Assembly (NCBI GenBank): GCA_020634455.1
Contig: JACKBQ010000002.1
Location: 1,984,001-2,048,000 of the forward strand
Direction: 5' to 3'
DNA length: 64,000 nucleotides
Source: Ardenticatenaceae bacterium
Lineage (GTDB): Bacteria; Chloroflexota; Anaerolineae; Promineifilales; Promineifilaceae
This document shows positions 7,304 to 15,712 of the stretch, piece after piece. The notes below the pieces were generated by a model. The model saw only the letters and a list, made by a program, of their open reading frames with translations, searched no databases and was not told the DNA's origin. A program made the translations under genes and the position numbers. Position 1 is the stretch's first letter; the number at the start of each line of letters is the position of its first letter.

Positions 7304-8182
7304 TTAACTATCTTTCTTTGCCTGCCGATACGTCCAATACGCTTGCTGGGTTTCAGTCAGCCACTGCATCAGCGCGGCTTCGTCGTTGGTTTCAATGAGC
7401 GTCGCCACGTCCGCCAGCTGGGTTTGGTACTGGGCGATTTGCTGGAGAACGGCCGTCTTATTCGTCAGCAAAATATCCAGCATCATTCGGGGATCGGTGC
7501 CGGAAACGCGGGACGTGTCGCGAAAGCCAGACGAGCTGACGGGCCAGAGCCGCGCATCGTTCAGGCTGGCGGCGTTGCGCATCAGCGTGGCGGCCACCAT
7601 GTACGGCAGATGGCTGACAACCGCCACCATGCTATCGTGCAAGGCGGGCGGCAGCACCAGCGGATTGGCTCCCAAATCGACCACGATTTGCTGCGCCACC
7701 GCCTCCAGGTGGGGCGTGGTGCGCTGCGTGGGGCACAAAATGAACGTTTGCTGGCGAAACAGGTCCGGCGTGGCCGCGCCAAAACCGGCCACCTCTTTGC
7801 CACACATCGGATGGCCGCCAATCGCCTGGAAAGTATCCGGCAAATGGTCCATCGCCTGGCAAATGTCTGATTTGCTGCTGCCCAGGTCCAGCACCAGGCA
7901 ACCATCGGGGCGCAGTTTTGGCAGTTGTTCCAGCACGCTGACGATGGTGCGCACGGGCGTGGCCAGCACCACCAGATCGGCGTTTTGCACGCCCAGCGCC
8001 AGATCATCGCTAACCACATCGGCAATGCGTCCGGCGGCGGCGCGGGTTTTGGGATTGCTGTCTACGATGGTGAGGTGAAACGGCCGTTGCGGAATCGCCA
8101 ATCGCCGCGCCAGCCGCAAAGCCAGCGCCAACGAGCCACCCATCAGCCCCAAACCAACCACACAAATTCGTTCAACGTGCAT
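7304..8182 (-). CDS. tyrA: Prephenate dehydrogenase
   Basis: A 292-residue NAD(P)-dependent dehydrogenase that converts prephenate to 4-hydroxyphenylpyruvate in tyrosine synthesis. The N-terminal Rossmann fold begins with CVVGLGLMGGSLALALR, DLVVLATPV precedes the second half, and the family sequences DLGSSKSDICQAM and GGHPMCGKE (catalytic-site His) follow. The helical dimerisation domain runs from about residue 175. No ACT or chorismate mutase domain is fused. A TATAAT box sits eight bases before the ATG and there is no clear Shine-Dalgarno sequence. Tyrosine is a predicted substrate of the nearby NRPS A domains, but the distance argues against direct linkage. Confidence 0.93.
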   Translation of the reverse strand: MHVERICVVGLGLMGGSLALALRLARRLAIPQRPFHLTIVDSNPKTRAAAGRIADVVSDDLALGVQNADLVVLATPVRTIVSVLEQLPKLRPDGCLVLDLGSSKSDICQAMDHLPDTFQAIGGHPMCGKEVAGFGAATPDLFRQQTFILCPTQRTTPHLEAVAQQIVVDLGANPLVLPPALHDSMVAVVSHLPYMVAATLMRNAASLNDARLWPVSSSGFRDTSRVSGTDPRMMLDILLTNKTAVLQQIAQYQTQLADVATLIETNDEAALMQWLTETQQAYWTYRQAKKDS

Positions 8183-8190
8183 AGCTGGGG

Positions 8191-8196
8191 ATTATA
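8191..8196 (-). promoter_or_regulatory. TATAAT box eight bases before tyrA ATG
   Basis: On the minus strand TATAAT is followed by CCCCAGCT and the tyrA ATG. If used as a -10 box, transcription would begin at or within a base or two of the start codon, giving a leaderless or near-leaderless mRNA. No good -35 hexamer is visible 17 bases upstream. Confidence 0.5.
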
Positions 8197-8229
8197 CCGG
8201 GAATTTTTACGGCCGTCCTTACGCCGAAA

Positions 8230-8264
8230 CAGAAGTTCAACTTTTGGCAAAAGTTGAACTTCTG
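8230..8264. repeat. Perfect 35-base palindromic hairpin
   Basis: CAGAAGTTCAACTTTTG and its exact reverse complement are separated by a single base, between the CocE hydrolase stop and the tyrA promoter. It has no T run on either side. It could be a terminator variant, an mRNA-stabilising 3' hairpin for the hydrolase transcript, or a protein-binding site. Confidence 0.85.
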
Positions 8265-8273
8265 CGCGTTTGG

Positions 8274-9986
8274 CTACGTCAGGGGCAAAATGAGGGCGGA
8301 GGGATGGTCTGAGTCGTGGTAGATGGTTTGGTTGGCGGCGTGCATGGCAGTGCCGTGCATGACGGGGTCGCCGGTGCCCAGGTTGCGGCTAATGCGGGGG
8401 TGGGCGCCGCTGGAGACCTGCAAGCGCAGTCGGTGGCCGGGTTGGAACTGGTACGCTGTGGCGGTCATGTCTACCTCGATTAGCAGGCTACCATCTGGCT
8501 GGGGTTCGCCCCGCCCCGGCTGGATGCGGAACAGGCCATCGCAGACGTTGAGGGAACGGCCGTCTTCCCACACATCGCATAAACGGCCGTAAAAATCCGT
8601 AAATTCCAGGCTGGAGCGCACAAACAGCCGCAGCCGCACGTGCCCGATGACGGTGAGCGGCGCGGTAAGCGGCTCGGTCGTGTATGTCAGCACGTCGGGG
8701 CGAGCTTCCAGCGGACGGTTGTCCACTGGCCCCGCCTCGGTAGAGAGCAGCGCACCGCCCAGGTTGGGCGTGGGATCGGCCGGATCGTAGCGGTATTGGT
8801 CTGGCGGGGCGTCGGTCGGTGGCTCGTCGGTTGACAGTTCACCAAGTGGTTGCAGGTAGAAGGCGGCTTCCTGCTCGGCGGGCGGGGGCCAGCTTTCGTA
8901 GCCCAGCCATTTGTTTGCCCCTTGCAGGTAAATTTGCACGGGATACGGCCGTATCGCCCCCGCATCCCCCTTCAACTTCGCCGAAAACCAGGCCAATCCC
9001 TCGCGCACGGCGGCCAACATGCCGGGGAACGCCATGTGCGTCCACGGGCCGATGGTGAGGTACGGCTCGTGCCCCGCCTGGCGCAGAGCGGCGTAATCGG
9101 CCAACTGGCCCCGGAGGAAAATATCGTACCAGCCTGCAACGAGGTGCATCGGCACGCCAATCTGTGGCACCTTGCGCCGCAAATCCACCGCCTGCCAGTA
9201 CGGATCGTCTGGTGCGTAATGCTGCGCCCAAATCTGGTAAAAATCTTGCGAATGGCCCAGCACGGCCGCATCGGCGGTGGCAAGGGGGAGGTGATTCCAG
9301 CCAGCGGAAACGCGCTTGTTTTGCTCTGGCGCGTAGTAGGAAAGCCCCATTTTTTCCCAGGCAGACAGCGAGCGGTCCATCATGGCGTCCAGCAGCAGAA
9401 TCCAGCGCAGGGTGCGGTCCAGCCACATGAAACCGTGGTCGTTTGGCCCGCCCAGGTTGGATTGGGTGATGGCGGGCAGCATGGCGTGCAGGTGCGGTGT
9501 GCCCGTCGAGGCGGCGGCCCACTGCACAAACCCGACGTAGCTTTGGCCCCACATGCCGATACGGCCGTTGCTCCACGGCTGCTCGGCAATCCAGGCTAAC
9601 GTGGCTTCCCCGTCGGCGGCTTCATGCACGTAGGGTTCAAAACGGCCGTCGGACCCAAAACGGCCGCGCACATCCTGGCTGACGACGTTGAAGCCCCGTT
9701 CGGCGAAGAGGGTGGCAAAAAACTGGTTGATACTTTTACGATTGTACGGCGTGCGCGTCAAAATGGTGGGGGCGGTTGCCAGCCCTAGCGGATGGTAAAC
9801 ATCGGCTTTCAGCGTCACGCCATCGGGCATGGTAATGGCAACGCCTGGCTCTCTGGCGACCTCGTTAACGGGTGGCGGCAGCTTAAGCAGTTGGGCGATG
9901 AGTTGCCGCCGTTTGAGGTAAGCGATACCACCACCCACGGCCGTAAGCGCGGCTAATCCAAGCAGTTTTTTTAGGGAGTTTGCCAT
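8274..9986 (-). CDS. CocE/NonD family hydrolase (X-Pro dipeptidyl-peptidase-like)
   Basis: A 570-residue alpha/beta hydrolase with an N-terminal membrane anchor (residues 6-24), the catalytic domain and the C-terminal jelly-roll domain of the S15/CocE family. The nucleophile motif is GMWGQSYVGF with Ser near residue 147. Asp in WYDIFLRG (about 287) and His in GPWTHMAFPG (about 314) complete a likely triad. Members hydrolyse esters or amides (cocaine esterase, X-Pro peptidases, glutaryl acylases); the substrate cannot be told here. The start overlaps the end of the upstream kinase gene by 16 bases, implying translational coupling. Confidence 0.9.
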   Translation of the reverse strand: MANSLKKLLGLAALTAVGGGIAYLKRRQLIAQLLKLPPPVNEVAREPGVAITMPDGVTLKADVYHPLGLATAPTILTRTPYNRKSINQFFATLFAERGFNVVSQDVRGRFGSDGRFEPYVHEAADGEATLAWIAEQPWSNGRIGMWGQSYVGFVQWAAASTGTPHLHAMLPAITQSNLGGPNDHGFMWLDRTLRWILLLDAMMDRSLSAWEKMGLSYYAPEQNKRVSAGWNHLPLATADAAVLGHSQDFYQIWAQHYAPDDPYWQAVDLRRKVPQIGVPMHLVAGWYDIFLRGQLADYAALRQAGHEPYLTIGPWTHMAFPGMLAAVREGLAWFSAKLKGDAGAIRPYPVQIYLQGANKWLGYESWPPPAEQEAAFYLQPLGELSTDEPPTDAPPDQYRYDPADPTPNLGGALLSTEAGPVDNRPLEARPDVLTYTTEPLTAPLTVIGHVRLRLFVRSSLEFTDFYGRLCDVWEDGRSLNVCDGLFRIQPGRGEPQPDGSLLIEVDMTATAYQFQPGHRLRLQVSSGAHPRISRNLGTGDPVMHGTAMHAANQTIYHDSDHPSALILPLT

Positions 9987-12937
9987 TCTTTTGTGTCAAG
10001 GAAAATAAGATTTGTTTGGGTGCCTGCATCTTCCCAGGAAATGATGAAACCTTTGCTGAACGCCTGAATGAAAACATCAGCGGCTTCCTGTTCCTGGTCT
10101 TGAGGCTGGCCGAGTTTGGTGGCAACGGCCGTTTCATTCGCATACACGTAGCCAATTGCCCCTTTAATTAGCGTGGAGACCTCAAATCCTTCCAGCCCCG
10201 GCTCATCCACCAGGAATGTGTCCAGGGTGCGGTCGTTGTAAAGCACATAAACCGTGTTGGTATCCTTGCGCCAGAGGATACGGCCGTTGGCAAATTGCTG
10301 CCACACGCTCATCGGCTGGGTAACCCCGCTTTGGGCACAGCCAAGCTCAAACCGGTAGGTAGCATACAGGGCGGCCCAAACCGGGTTTACCGGGTCGGGG
10401 CAGCTTTCTGGGGTGGGCGTTTGCTGGATTTTGACGGGATTGGCAACGGCCGTAAACAGCGATTCCACTCCCGCCAATTCACGCTCAAAATCCACCTCCA
10501 AAAAGCCAGGCAACAGCACAAAAATGGCCGGAATGCCCTGATCATCCAGCCAGTTAGAGACGTCGCCGGCCAAATCCGGGTTCGTTTGCACCTCCGGATT
10601 GGCTACAAACTCGTGCCCGGCGGGGATGGCATAATAATGCACCAGCGGCGCAGAAACCTGGCTAACAGCTTGGCAAGCGCCTGGCGCTACCAGCCCTGGC
10701 CCGTTCCTGGCTCCCCAGAAAAGCACGGCCACTGGCTTATTTTCGTCTATAAAATTCTTCAACAGCTGCGTTTCTGGCTCAGACAAAACGGCCGTTCCCC
10801 CGCCCCCTTCTACAACCTGCCCCAAAATTGCCGGGTTCGGGTCCCAGCGACAATCCCAGTTGCGGTTCAGATCCACCCCGTTAGCGTTCAGGCGACCCGT
10901 TACCGTGCCCTGCGCAACCTCCGCATCGGGGCTGAGGTTGGGAATAATGTAGAGCGTGAGCGATTCAGGAACCTCAAAAATGTTGTCTTCAAAATAATTT
11001 ATCAGCAGTTGGGCCAGGGTCACGGAGTTGGGTGCGTAACCAGAATGAATGCCGCCAACCATTAACAATACTTCTGGCCCGTTGCCAAAGCGCACCGCTT
11101 CAATCTCTCGTCCCCTAACCGATGTGCCCAGCACAATTATTTCCGGACCCAAATTTTCCGGATCGCGGGTGGGAGTGGGGGTGGCGCTGCTGGTGGGTGT
11201 GGAGGTAGCTGTATTAGTCGCTGTGGGCATGGGCGTTGGGGTAAGGGTGGGCACAATGATGGACGCATCGAGGCTGTTGTAAGCCAAAATGCGCGAATAC
11301 GCGGTATTTTTGAGTGCCGGTTCCTCATCTGCGATAACCTGCGCGGACTGCCCCTGGGTGAGTTCCAGCGGTTCTGCTTCAGCTTCTTGAGCCAGTTGGC
11401 ACGAGCCAGCCAGGCAATCTGCCTCCCATCGCTCCTCGGACGGGTCAAATTGCACGCCAATGATGCCGCTCAGCAAGCGTGCCTGATAGCCATCGGCATG
11501 GTAGATTTGCACGGCACTTTCTGATTTAACCAGGATGCGCCCCCGTTGTAGTTCCAGGCGAGCACCAGAATCGTTAACGGCCGTTTCCACAAAAACAGTC
11601 GTGTTCGCATCCAAAATAATGCGGGTAAAGTTGGGCAGCAACAGCTCAATAGCCCCTTGCCCCGTTTGGAACAGAACAGAGTTTAAAAAGGGAATACGGC
11701 CGTCTGGGGGCAGCTGCTCCAAATTATTGCCATCTTGCCATACAGCGCTCTCATGCGACTGGAGCGCCAATATCACATTGGCAATGGGCGTGGGCGCTCT
11801 CGGCGTTTCCGTTTCATCTGGCAGCTCAGTTACCATTACTGCTTGGTCCTCCGATGTAGAACCTTCGGGTGGCCCCAGGCGACTGCCAATAAAAAGCCCA
11901 ATCACAACGACGAGCGCAACACCCAATCCACCTGCCAACCATTGCCAACGTCGGTGCGCGCGCGCATCCACTGTTTCTGGCATTTCAGGCGAACGTTTTG
12001 TATCTGCCAAAGGGAAATTGGAGCCAGGCTGCTCGCTCAGATGGATACCCAGGCCAACTGGCGTATCAAACTGTTCTTCTCGGGTGCGCATCAGGGCATC
12101 CCGTGAGGTCATGTAAGCGGTAGGGGATTGCAAGGCAGCTTCCAGCAAATGCGCCAGATGCTCTGCCTTGCGAAACCGATCGGCCGGGTTTTTGGCCATC
12201 GCTTTTTGCAAGATTTCGTCTATTTCATCTGGCAAATCTTTTACGCGGGAGTAAACGCTGGGGACCGGCTCGTGGAGGTGCCCCTGGAAAATCAGCGCTA
12301 GATTGTTGCCGCCAAAGGGCAAGGTACCGGTGAGCATTTCAAATACCATCACGCCAAGCGCGTAAATGTCGGAACGGCCGTCTAAATCATTCCCCATAAT
12401 TTGTTCGGGGCTCATGTAAGGGGCGGTGCCAGGCTGGCCATCGTTGGTTAAACTTTCCTTGGCTTTGCTATCCTTCACAATGCCAAAGTCTGCCAGGTAA
12501 GCATAGCCATCGTCATCCAGCAAAATATTGCCGGGCTTAATGTCGCGATGCACCAGGTCGCGCTTGTGGGCGGCATCCAGCGCCTGCCCCACGCGGCGTG
12601 TAATTTGCACCACTTCGTCGTTGGGTAAACGGCCGTGTCGAATCTTGTCGGCCAGCGTACCACCGGTCATGTAGCGCATTACCAAAAATGGCTGTTCGTC
12701 TGGACTTTCTGGCAGGTTAAAATCGTACAGCGGCACCACAAAGGGATGTTCCAACCGGGCAATGGTGCGGGCCTCGCGCTGGAAGCGTGCACGACGTGGT
12801 CCCAACAACGAATTGGCTGGCAGTACTTTAATGGCAACGTCACGCTCGGTTTTGGTATCAAATGCTTGATACACTTCACCCATCGCGCCCTCGCCAATTT
12901 TATGGCCCAAGGTGTACCGTTTTGGCAACTGTGTCAT
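9971..12937 (-). CDS. Receptor Ser/Thr kinase with FecR-like and degenerate M14 peptidase domains
   Basis: About 988 residues. Residues 1-270 are a Hanks-type kinase with KIGEGAMGEV (ATP loop), AIKVL, HRDIKPGNILL, DFGI and GTAPYMSPEQ, so catalysis is expected. A single transmembrane helix lies near residues 330-350. Outside the membrane come a FecR-like domain (about 395-540), a Thr/Pro linker (about 564-594) and an M14 zinc-carboxypeptidase-like domain (about 597-835). In that last domain GGIHSGY replaces the usual HxxE, no His follows in FWGARNG, and the usual catalytic Glu region reads FVLLPGF, so it is probably a ligand-binding pseudopeptidase; NANGVDLNRNW is kept. I start at the ATG at 12,937; a TTG nine bases upstream is possible. 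It overlaps the CocE hydrolase gene. Confidence 0.9.
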   Translation of the reverse strand: MTQLPKRYTLGHKIGEGAMGEVYQAFDTKTERDVAIKVLPANSLLGPRRARFQREARTIARLEHPFVVPLYDFNLPESPDEQPFLVMRYMTGGTLADKIRHGRLPNDEVVQITRRVGQALDAAHKRDLVHRDIKPGNILLDDDGYAYLADFGIVKDSKAKESLTNDGQPGTAPYMSPEQIMGNDLDGRSDIYALGVMVFEMLTGTLPFGGNNLALIFQGHLHEPVPSVYSRVKDLPDEIDEILQKAMAKNPADRFRKAEHLAHLLEAALQSPTAYMTSRDALMRTREEQFDTPVGLGIHLSEQPGSNFPLADTKRSPEMPETVDARAHRRWQWLAGGLGVALVVVIGLFIGSRLGPPEGSTSEDQAVMVTELPDETETPRAPTPIANVILALQSHESAVWQDGNNLEQLPPDGRIPFLNSVLFQTGQGAIELLLPNFTRIILDANTTVFVETAVNDSGARLELQRGRILVKSESAVQIYHADGYQARLLSGIIGVQFDPSEERWEADCLAGSCQLAQEAEAEPLELTQGQSAQVIADEEPALKNTAYSRILAYNSLDASIIVPTLTPTPMPTATNTATSTPTSSATPTPTRDPENLGPEIIVLGTSVRGREIEAVRFGNGPEVLLMVGGIHSGYAPNSVTLAQLLINYFEDNIFEVPESLTLYIIPNLSPDAEVAQGTVTGRLNANGVDLNRNWDCRWDPNPAILGQVVEGGGGTAVLSEPETQLLKNFIDENKPVAVLFWGARNGPGLVAPGACQAVSQVSAPLVHYYAIPAGHEFVANPEVQTNPDLAGDVSNWLDDQGIPAIFVLLPGFLEVDFERELAGVESLFTAVANPVKIQQTPTPESCPDPVNPVWAALYATYRFELGCAQSGVTQPMSVWQQFANGRILWRKDTNTVYVLYNDRTLDTFLVDEPGLEGFEVSTLIKGAIGYVYANETAVATKLGQPQDQEQEAADVFIQAFSKGFIISWEDAGTQTNLIFLDTKEWQTP

Positions 12938-13125
12938 ATTGCTCAAACTCTTATTGGGTCAGCCTGGCTACACGCAAAACAGATGGCTATGCTTCACATT
13001 TTTGTTGAGGGTGATGTTTGCAAGCAACCGGGTACAGACACAATATCCTCCTTGTTTGACTTAGAACAGGGTCAGTATAACACAGTCGCAAAAATTTTTG
13101 GCAGCATAAAGCAAATTAGAGAGTA

Positions 13126-13166
13126 GAGATTGGAGATTGACGGGCCAGTCTCCAATCTCCTTTTTT
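13126..13166 (+). terminator. Hairpin plus T-run between MFS gene and kinase
   Basis: Arms GAGATTGGAGA (13126-13136) and TCTCCAATCTC (13149-13159) with a 12-base loop are followed on the plus strand by CTTTTTT. Both flanking genes lie on the minus strand, where the hairpin is followed only by a weak T/C-rich tract. It may therefore end the MFS transcript in the minus direction or block antisense reading. The rest of the 12,947-13,212 gap shows no gene and presumably holds the kinase promoter, which I could not place. Confidence 0.6.
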
Positions 13167-13212
13167 AGTATGTTAGTTTGTAACCGCACTGAGTAGATTT
13201 GCAGATGATTCC

Positions 13213-14616
13213 TTACGGCCGTTCCCCAGCCACCTTTTTCACCAGTCGAACTGTAAACAGAGCAAACAGTACCGTCCCCAACAGCCGTCCGGCAGCGCTC
13301 AGGCCAAAAACAAGTTGATAGCTCACGCTGTCAGCTAGAAAACCACCCAGCAATGGCCCAACGACCGCACTGGAGAAGACGGCCGTTTGGTACAAAGCCA
13401 CCGCTCGCGGACGCTGTTCATCCGGTGTTAGTCTCAACAGCAAGTTAAAGTTAGCCAGGTTGTAACCCGCCCACAAAAAGCCGCCGAATGTGTTGATAAT
13501 GCCCACCTGCCAATCGGCCGTGATGAACACCCAGGCCAGCGGCAGCCCCGGAATAAGCAAACCCGTCGTTAAAGCAACCCAAAAAGCGCCCCGCACATCC
13601 AGCAAACGGCCGAAAACCCGTTGCCCAAACAAGGCCGTCAGGCTGCTCACGCTGGCAAGCAGCCCAATTGTCGTCGCTGTAGATTGAAACGCTTTCACCA
13701 GGTACACGTTAAAAAATGGTGCCGCTACCTGAAGCGCCATATTCCAAACAAAAGCGCTGACCACCAGTCCCACATACCCTGGCGACTGACGAATCGCCCG
13801 ACGCAAATCCCCGCGATGATGCTCGGCTTGCTGTTCGGCCGTGGCAGGTGGCTCTTCGATGCGCTGAAAGCTGAAGGTACTCACCATGCCAAACAAAAAC
13901 GCCAGGAAAAAGATGATCTGGTAGCCAAAATAAGGTTCATCCCCCCAACCATTGCCCCAGGCGATCAGCCGCCCCGCCAGTGGCGCTACCAGCAATGCGG
14001 CCACACCCATTGCCGTGTTGCGGCTGCCAAAGTACCGCCCTCGGATGCTGTCTGGCACAATATCGGCCACCATAGCGGTCCAGCCAGGGTTGGACAGATT
14101 GGCGGTAAAGGCACGAAAGCCATTCAGCACAATGATAGTGATAATGGCCAGCGTTGGCTGCACAATCACAAAGGGGAGCATCGCCAGTACCAACAGCAAA
14201 ATGCGCGATACGCCGCCGCCGCTCCACACCACCACCGGCTTACGCCGCCCCACCCATTCCACCAGCCGAGCGCCGGGAAACAGGGCCAATGCCCCCATCA
14301 GGTTGGCAACGGCCGTCATCGTGCCCACCTGTCCGTTGCTGGCCCCATACGCCAGGGCAAACAGAGTCATGAAGCCCAGGTAAAAGTTCTCGCTAATGGC
14401 GGCAAACAGGCCATCCAGCCAAAAGTAGCGCAAGCGACGCACCGATTGCCAGGGCAAATCTTCGGCCTGGTGCGACAAGCTTTCATCCAGCGGTTTAACA
14501 ATAGCGGACCAGTTTAGGCGATACGGCCGTAAATAATCAACATTGGCGCTCACGCGGCGCTGCACAAAATTTTTGCGCCAGCCGTGTGGCGGTTGCGAAG
14601 AGTTCGGTGAAGCCAT
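13213..14616 (-). CDS. MFS transporter
   Basis: About 467 residues with roughly twelve hydrophobic helices in two halves, the pattern of a major facilitator. Helix 1 region reads FWLDGLFAAISENFYLGFMTLFALAYG; the loop 2-3 signature LVEWVGRRKPVV resembles the MFS motif GxxaDrxGRr; the middle cytoplasmic loop (QRIEEPPATAEQQAEHHRGDL) separates the halves. I start at the ATG at 14,616, not the open frame to 14,691, because a TATAAT box lies six bases before that ATG. Substrate unknown. It is about 3 kb from the biosynthetic locus and divergent from the zincin gene, so a role in product export is possible but unsupported. Confidence 0.88.
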   Translation of the reverse strand: MASPNSSQPPHGWRKNFVQRRVSANVDYLRPYRLNWSAIVKPLDESLSHQAEDLPWQSVRRLRYFWLDGLFAAISENFYLGFMTLFALAYGASNGQVGTMTAVANLMGALALFPGARLVEWVGRRKPVVVWSGGGVSRILLLVLAMLPFVIVQPTLAIITIIVLNGFRAFTANLSNPGWTAMVADIVPDSIRGRYFGSRNTAMGVAALLVAPLAGRLIAWGNGWGDEPYFGYQIIFFLAFLFGMVSTFSFQRIEEPPATAEQQAEHHRGDLRRAIRQSPGYVGLVVSAFVWNMALQVAAPFFNVYLVKAFQSTATTIGLLASVSSLTALFGQRVFGRLLDVRGAFWVALTTGLLIPGLPLAWVFITADWQVGIINTFGGFLWAGYNLANFNLLLRLTPDEQRPRAVALYQTAVFSSAVVGPLLGGFLADSVSYQLVFGLSAAGRLLGTVLFALFTVRLVKKVAGERP

Positions 14617-14622
14617 ACCCAG

Positions 14623-14628
14623 ATTATA
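14623..14628 (-). promoter_or_regulatory. TATAAT box six bases before the MFS start codon
   Basis: TATAAT followed by CTGGGT and ATG on the minus strand; TTCGAA lies 18 bases further upstream as a weak -35. There is no Shine-Dalgarno sequence. This predicts a leaderless transcript, as at tyrA. Confidence 0.5.
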
Positions 14629-14844
14629 GAAGATATTGCCGCATGATTCGAAGGATCGCCAAAATTGGCACAAATTTGATATGCAAGCCACGCAATAAGT
14701 TACTTTTTAAGCAAACACTGGCATGATAAAAAAAGAAAGGCACATTGGCACTTTTTGAAGCAATAAAACCAATTCTTGCCTTGCATTACGGTGAGCTCCG
14801 GGAAAAGCCATCGTAAACCTTGCGGAATGTTCAGGAGAAAAAGT

Positions 14845-15411
14845 ATGCAACAAGCCACCTTTGCCAAAAAAGACAAACAAGATTTTTCGCTGCCAATTGA
14901 CAGGGTCGGTGGCTCCAGTTTACTGCTTGGGCTACTCCCTACCCTGCCTTTCATCGTTGTCTTTTGGGCCGGTTGGGGCTGGCGTATCGCGGTCAACAAC
15001 TTCAACCCGCTATTAAGCAATGTTGGATTCTTTTGGCTGGCGATGGTGGGTGGTATTGTGGTACACGAGTTCCTGCACGGCTTCACCTGGGCCATTGCCG
15101 GCCCCAAATCCTGGCAAACAGTCGAGTTTGGCATTCAATGGAAAACGCTGACGCCCTATGCGCACAGCACTCAGCCAATGCCCGCCTGGGCTTATCGGCT
15201 GGGGGTGGCGATGCCCGCACTGCTTTTGGGCTTTGCCCCCATGCTGGCTGGATTGGCCATTGCCAACGGCTGGCTATTCCTCTTCGGGATTATTTTTACT
15301 ATTGCGGCAGGCGGTGATTTTTTGGTGCTGTGGCTGCTGCGGCAAGTAGATGGTCACCAACTGGTGGCAGATCATCCCCAAAACGTAGGCTGCCTCGTCT
15401 ACATTGATTAA
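14845..15411 (+). CDS. DUF3267 zincin-like membrane metalloprotease
   Basis: A 188-residue membrane protein with about four helices. VVHEFLHGFTW carries the HExxH zinc-protease motif within a hydrophobic segment, as in the DUF3267 putative zincin peptidases. A later hydrophobic pair (PALLLGFAPMLAGLAIA and FGIIFTIAAGGDFLVLWLL) has the Asp expected of site-2-like proteases. The start at MQQATF is chosen for AGGAGAAAAAGT directly upstream; the frame is open to 14,776. It is divergent from the MFS gene and monocistronic, with a terminator 12 bases after the stop. Substrate unknown. Confidence 0.82.
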   Translation: MQQATFAKKDKQDFSLPIDRVGGSSLLLGLLPTLPFIVVFWAGWGWRIAVNNFNPLLSNVGFFWLAMVGGIVVHEFLHGFTWAIAGPKSWQTVEFGIQWKTLTPYAHSTQPMPAWAYRLGVAMPALLLGFAPMLAGLAIANGWLFLFGIIFTIAAGGDFLVLWLLRQVDGHQLVADHPQNVGCLVYID

Positions 15412-15423
15412 GTTTTTCATCAA

Positions 15424-15447
15424 GGGGAGTGAGCCTCCTCGTTTTTT
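15424..15447 (+). terminator. Rho-independent terminator of the DUF3267 gene
   Basis: GGGGAG (15424-15429), a five-base loop and CTCCTC (15435-15440), one wobble pair, then G and TTTTTT. It begins 12 bases after the stop codon. The remaining bases up to 15,712 carry no gene that I can support and must hold the promoter of the PA14 protein. Confidence 0.7.
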
Positions 15448-15712
15448 AGATACCTCCATCCGATTCGCGTAGATTTATACGGCCGTATCGTTTACTTTCC
15501 GTCGGGTAAGCCAATAAAAAAATGGTTAATATTTGCTTTGCATTTGCTGAGGAAATCGGCTCCCCTGCTTGAAGATTTTCTTTGGCGACACCCTCCCCCC
15601 AACAAATGTGCTTCACAACATTGCCTGTTACAAAAATTGAATTAAATACGACATCTATCAAAAGCATTCTATGACCCAATCGCCGCTGCGGTTGGGCAAC
15701 ATGAGGTGGATC

